Shown: in pieces, positions 4,996-5,561 of the stretch | Layout: the number at the start of each line of letters is the position of its first letter | Numbering within the stretch: the stretch's first letter is position 1 | Assembly: GCA_902783795.1 (NCBI GenBank) | Contig: CACZSO010000195.1 | Location: 1 to 5,561, forward strand | From: an uncultured Eubacteriales bacterium | Lineage (GTDB): Bacteria > Bacillota > Clostridia > Lachnospirales > Lachnospiraceae | DNA length: 5,561 bases | Reading direction: 5' to 3' | The notes under the pieces: model-generated | Database searches by the model: none | Told to the model about the DNA's origin: nothing | Seen by the model: only the letters and a program-made list of their open reading frames with translations | Program-made: the position numbers and the translations under genes

Positions 4996-5561
4996 ATGGT
5001 TAAAAAGATAATCGCCGTTAATGGCGGCCCCAGAAAGGGCTGGAATACAGATCTTATGATCCAGGAAGCACTGAAAGGCGCTGCCGCAGAAGGCGCAGAA
5101 ATAGAGTGCGTAGATCTTTATAAATTGGAGAAATATACTGGCTGCCAGGCTTGTTTTGGGTGTAAACGCGCGGCAAACTATGGAAAATGTATCATAAAGG
5201 ACGGATTGGCTCCTGTATTGGAGAAAATAAGACAGGCAGATGGATTGATCCTGGGCTCTCCTAACTATCTGGGCAACCTCAGCGGTATGTTCAGAGCCTT
5301 CTTTGAGAGGCTGATCTTCCAGTCTCTTACTTATAACAGGGAGAAACCCAACGCGAATGAGCGGAAGATCCCGGTTCTTTTGGTCACGACCAGCAATGTA
5401 GGCGAAGAACGTTACGATGACATCGGTTATACGGCCATGCTGAACAGTTATAAAGGGATGCTGGAGAATTATATGGGACCCACAGAGATCCTGGTCTACG
5501 GAGATACGGTCCAGGTCAAAGACTACAGTCAGTTTAACTGGACGGTTTTCGACCCTGAGGC
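4996..5561 (+). CDS. Flavodoxin-family NAD(P)H-dependent oxidoreductase with a cysteine cluster (C-terminus outside window)
   Basis: FMN-binding oxidoreductase of the NADPH-dependent FMN reductase / flavodoxin-like group. The 188 codons visible start MVKKIIAVNGGPRKGWNTDLM; GGPRKGWNT (residues 10-18) is the phosphate-binding loop for FMN. Residues 83-104 (GLILGSPNYLGNLSGMFRAFFER) are the second flavin-contact region characteristic of the family. Between them are Cys50, Cys53, Cys56 and Cys65 (C-x2-C-x2-C-x8-C), similar to the compact cysteine motif of iron-sulfur flavoproteins; a cluster is therefore possible but not proven. The family is about 190-250 residues long, so little to moderate sequence is missing. 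It follows the HAD gene by 137 bp, with parS in between. The physiological electron acceptor is unknown. Confidence 0.88.
   Translation, partial: MVKKIIAVNGGPRKGWNTDLMIQEALKGAAAEGAEIECVDLYKLEKYTGCQACFGCKRAANYGKCIIKDGLAPVLEKIRQADGLILGSPNYLGNLSGMFRAFFERLIFQSLTYNREKPNANERKIPVLLVTTSNVGEERYDDIGYTAMLNSYKGMLENYMGPTEILVYGDTVQVKDYSQFNWTVFDPE

Noticed and set aside
4901..5011. A 36-codon plus-strand ORF spanning the parS palindrome
   Set aside because: It has only a weak GAGAAG upstream and overlaps the start of the flavoprotein gene in another frame. A perfect palindrome within it is better explained as parS.

Overview
The window looks like a chromosomal segment from a low-to-moderate GC, Gram-positive Clostridia-type bacterium, most likely a gut Lachnospiraceae relative. 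This is an inference from the AGGAGG-type ribosome binding sites, the Ser/Thr/Ala/Glu-rich linker of a lipoprotein, the mix of small metabolic and redox genes, and a Firmicutes-type parS site. No rRNA, tRNA, CRISPR array or transposase was seen.

Layout. Minus strand, reading leftward: a GNAT acetyltransferase (2673-2125) and a Crp/Fnr-family regulator (2096-1449) form a probable two-gene operon. It ends in a hairpin plus a seven-base U tract. That terminator is the first of a tandem array of 74-bp units (1097-1436): four clear copies and one decayed copy exactly in phase. Beyond the array is an ABC transporter substrate-binding lipoprotein (755 to the left edge, C-terminus missing). It has a strong RBS and a leader with two GC-rich hairpins.

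The divergent intergenic region (2680-3561, about 880 bp) carries three tandem 60-bp repeats, several inverted repeats including a perfect 12-bp pair 84 bp apart, a 43-codon ORF of unknown function, and a well-formed SigA-type promoter. That promoter drives the plus-strand pair: a NimA-like pyridoxamine-5'-phosphate-oxidase-fold protein (3562-4047) and a Cof-type HAD phosphatase (4058-4858), 10 bp apart. A flavodoxin-fold NAD(P)H/FMN oxidoreductase with a cysteine cluster follows (4996 to the right edge, C-terminus missing).

The most informative single signal is a perfect 20-bp palindrome at 4943-4962. Its 16-bp core fits the bacterial ParB-binding centromere consensus parS (TGTTNCACGTGNAACA). 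It suggests that the segment lies in the origin-proximal part of the chromosome. The most unusual structure is the 74-bp tandem terminator array. No complete undescribed system (defence island, novel operon or similar) is evident; the genes themselves belong to ordinary families.
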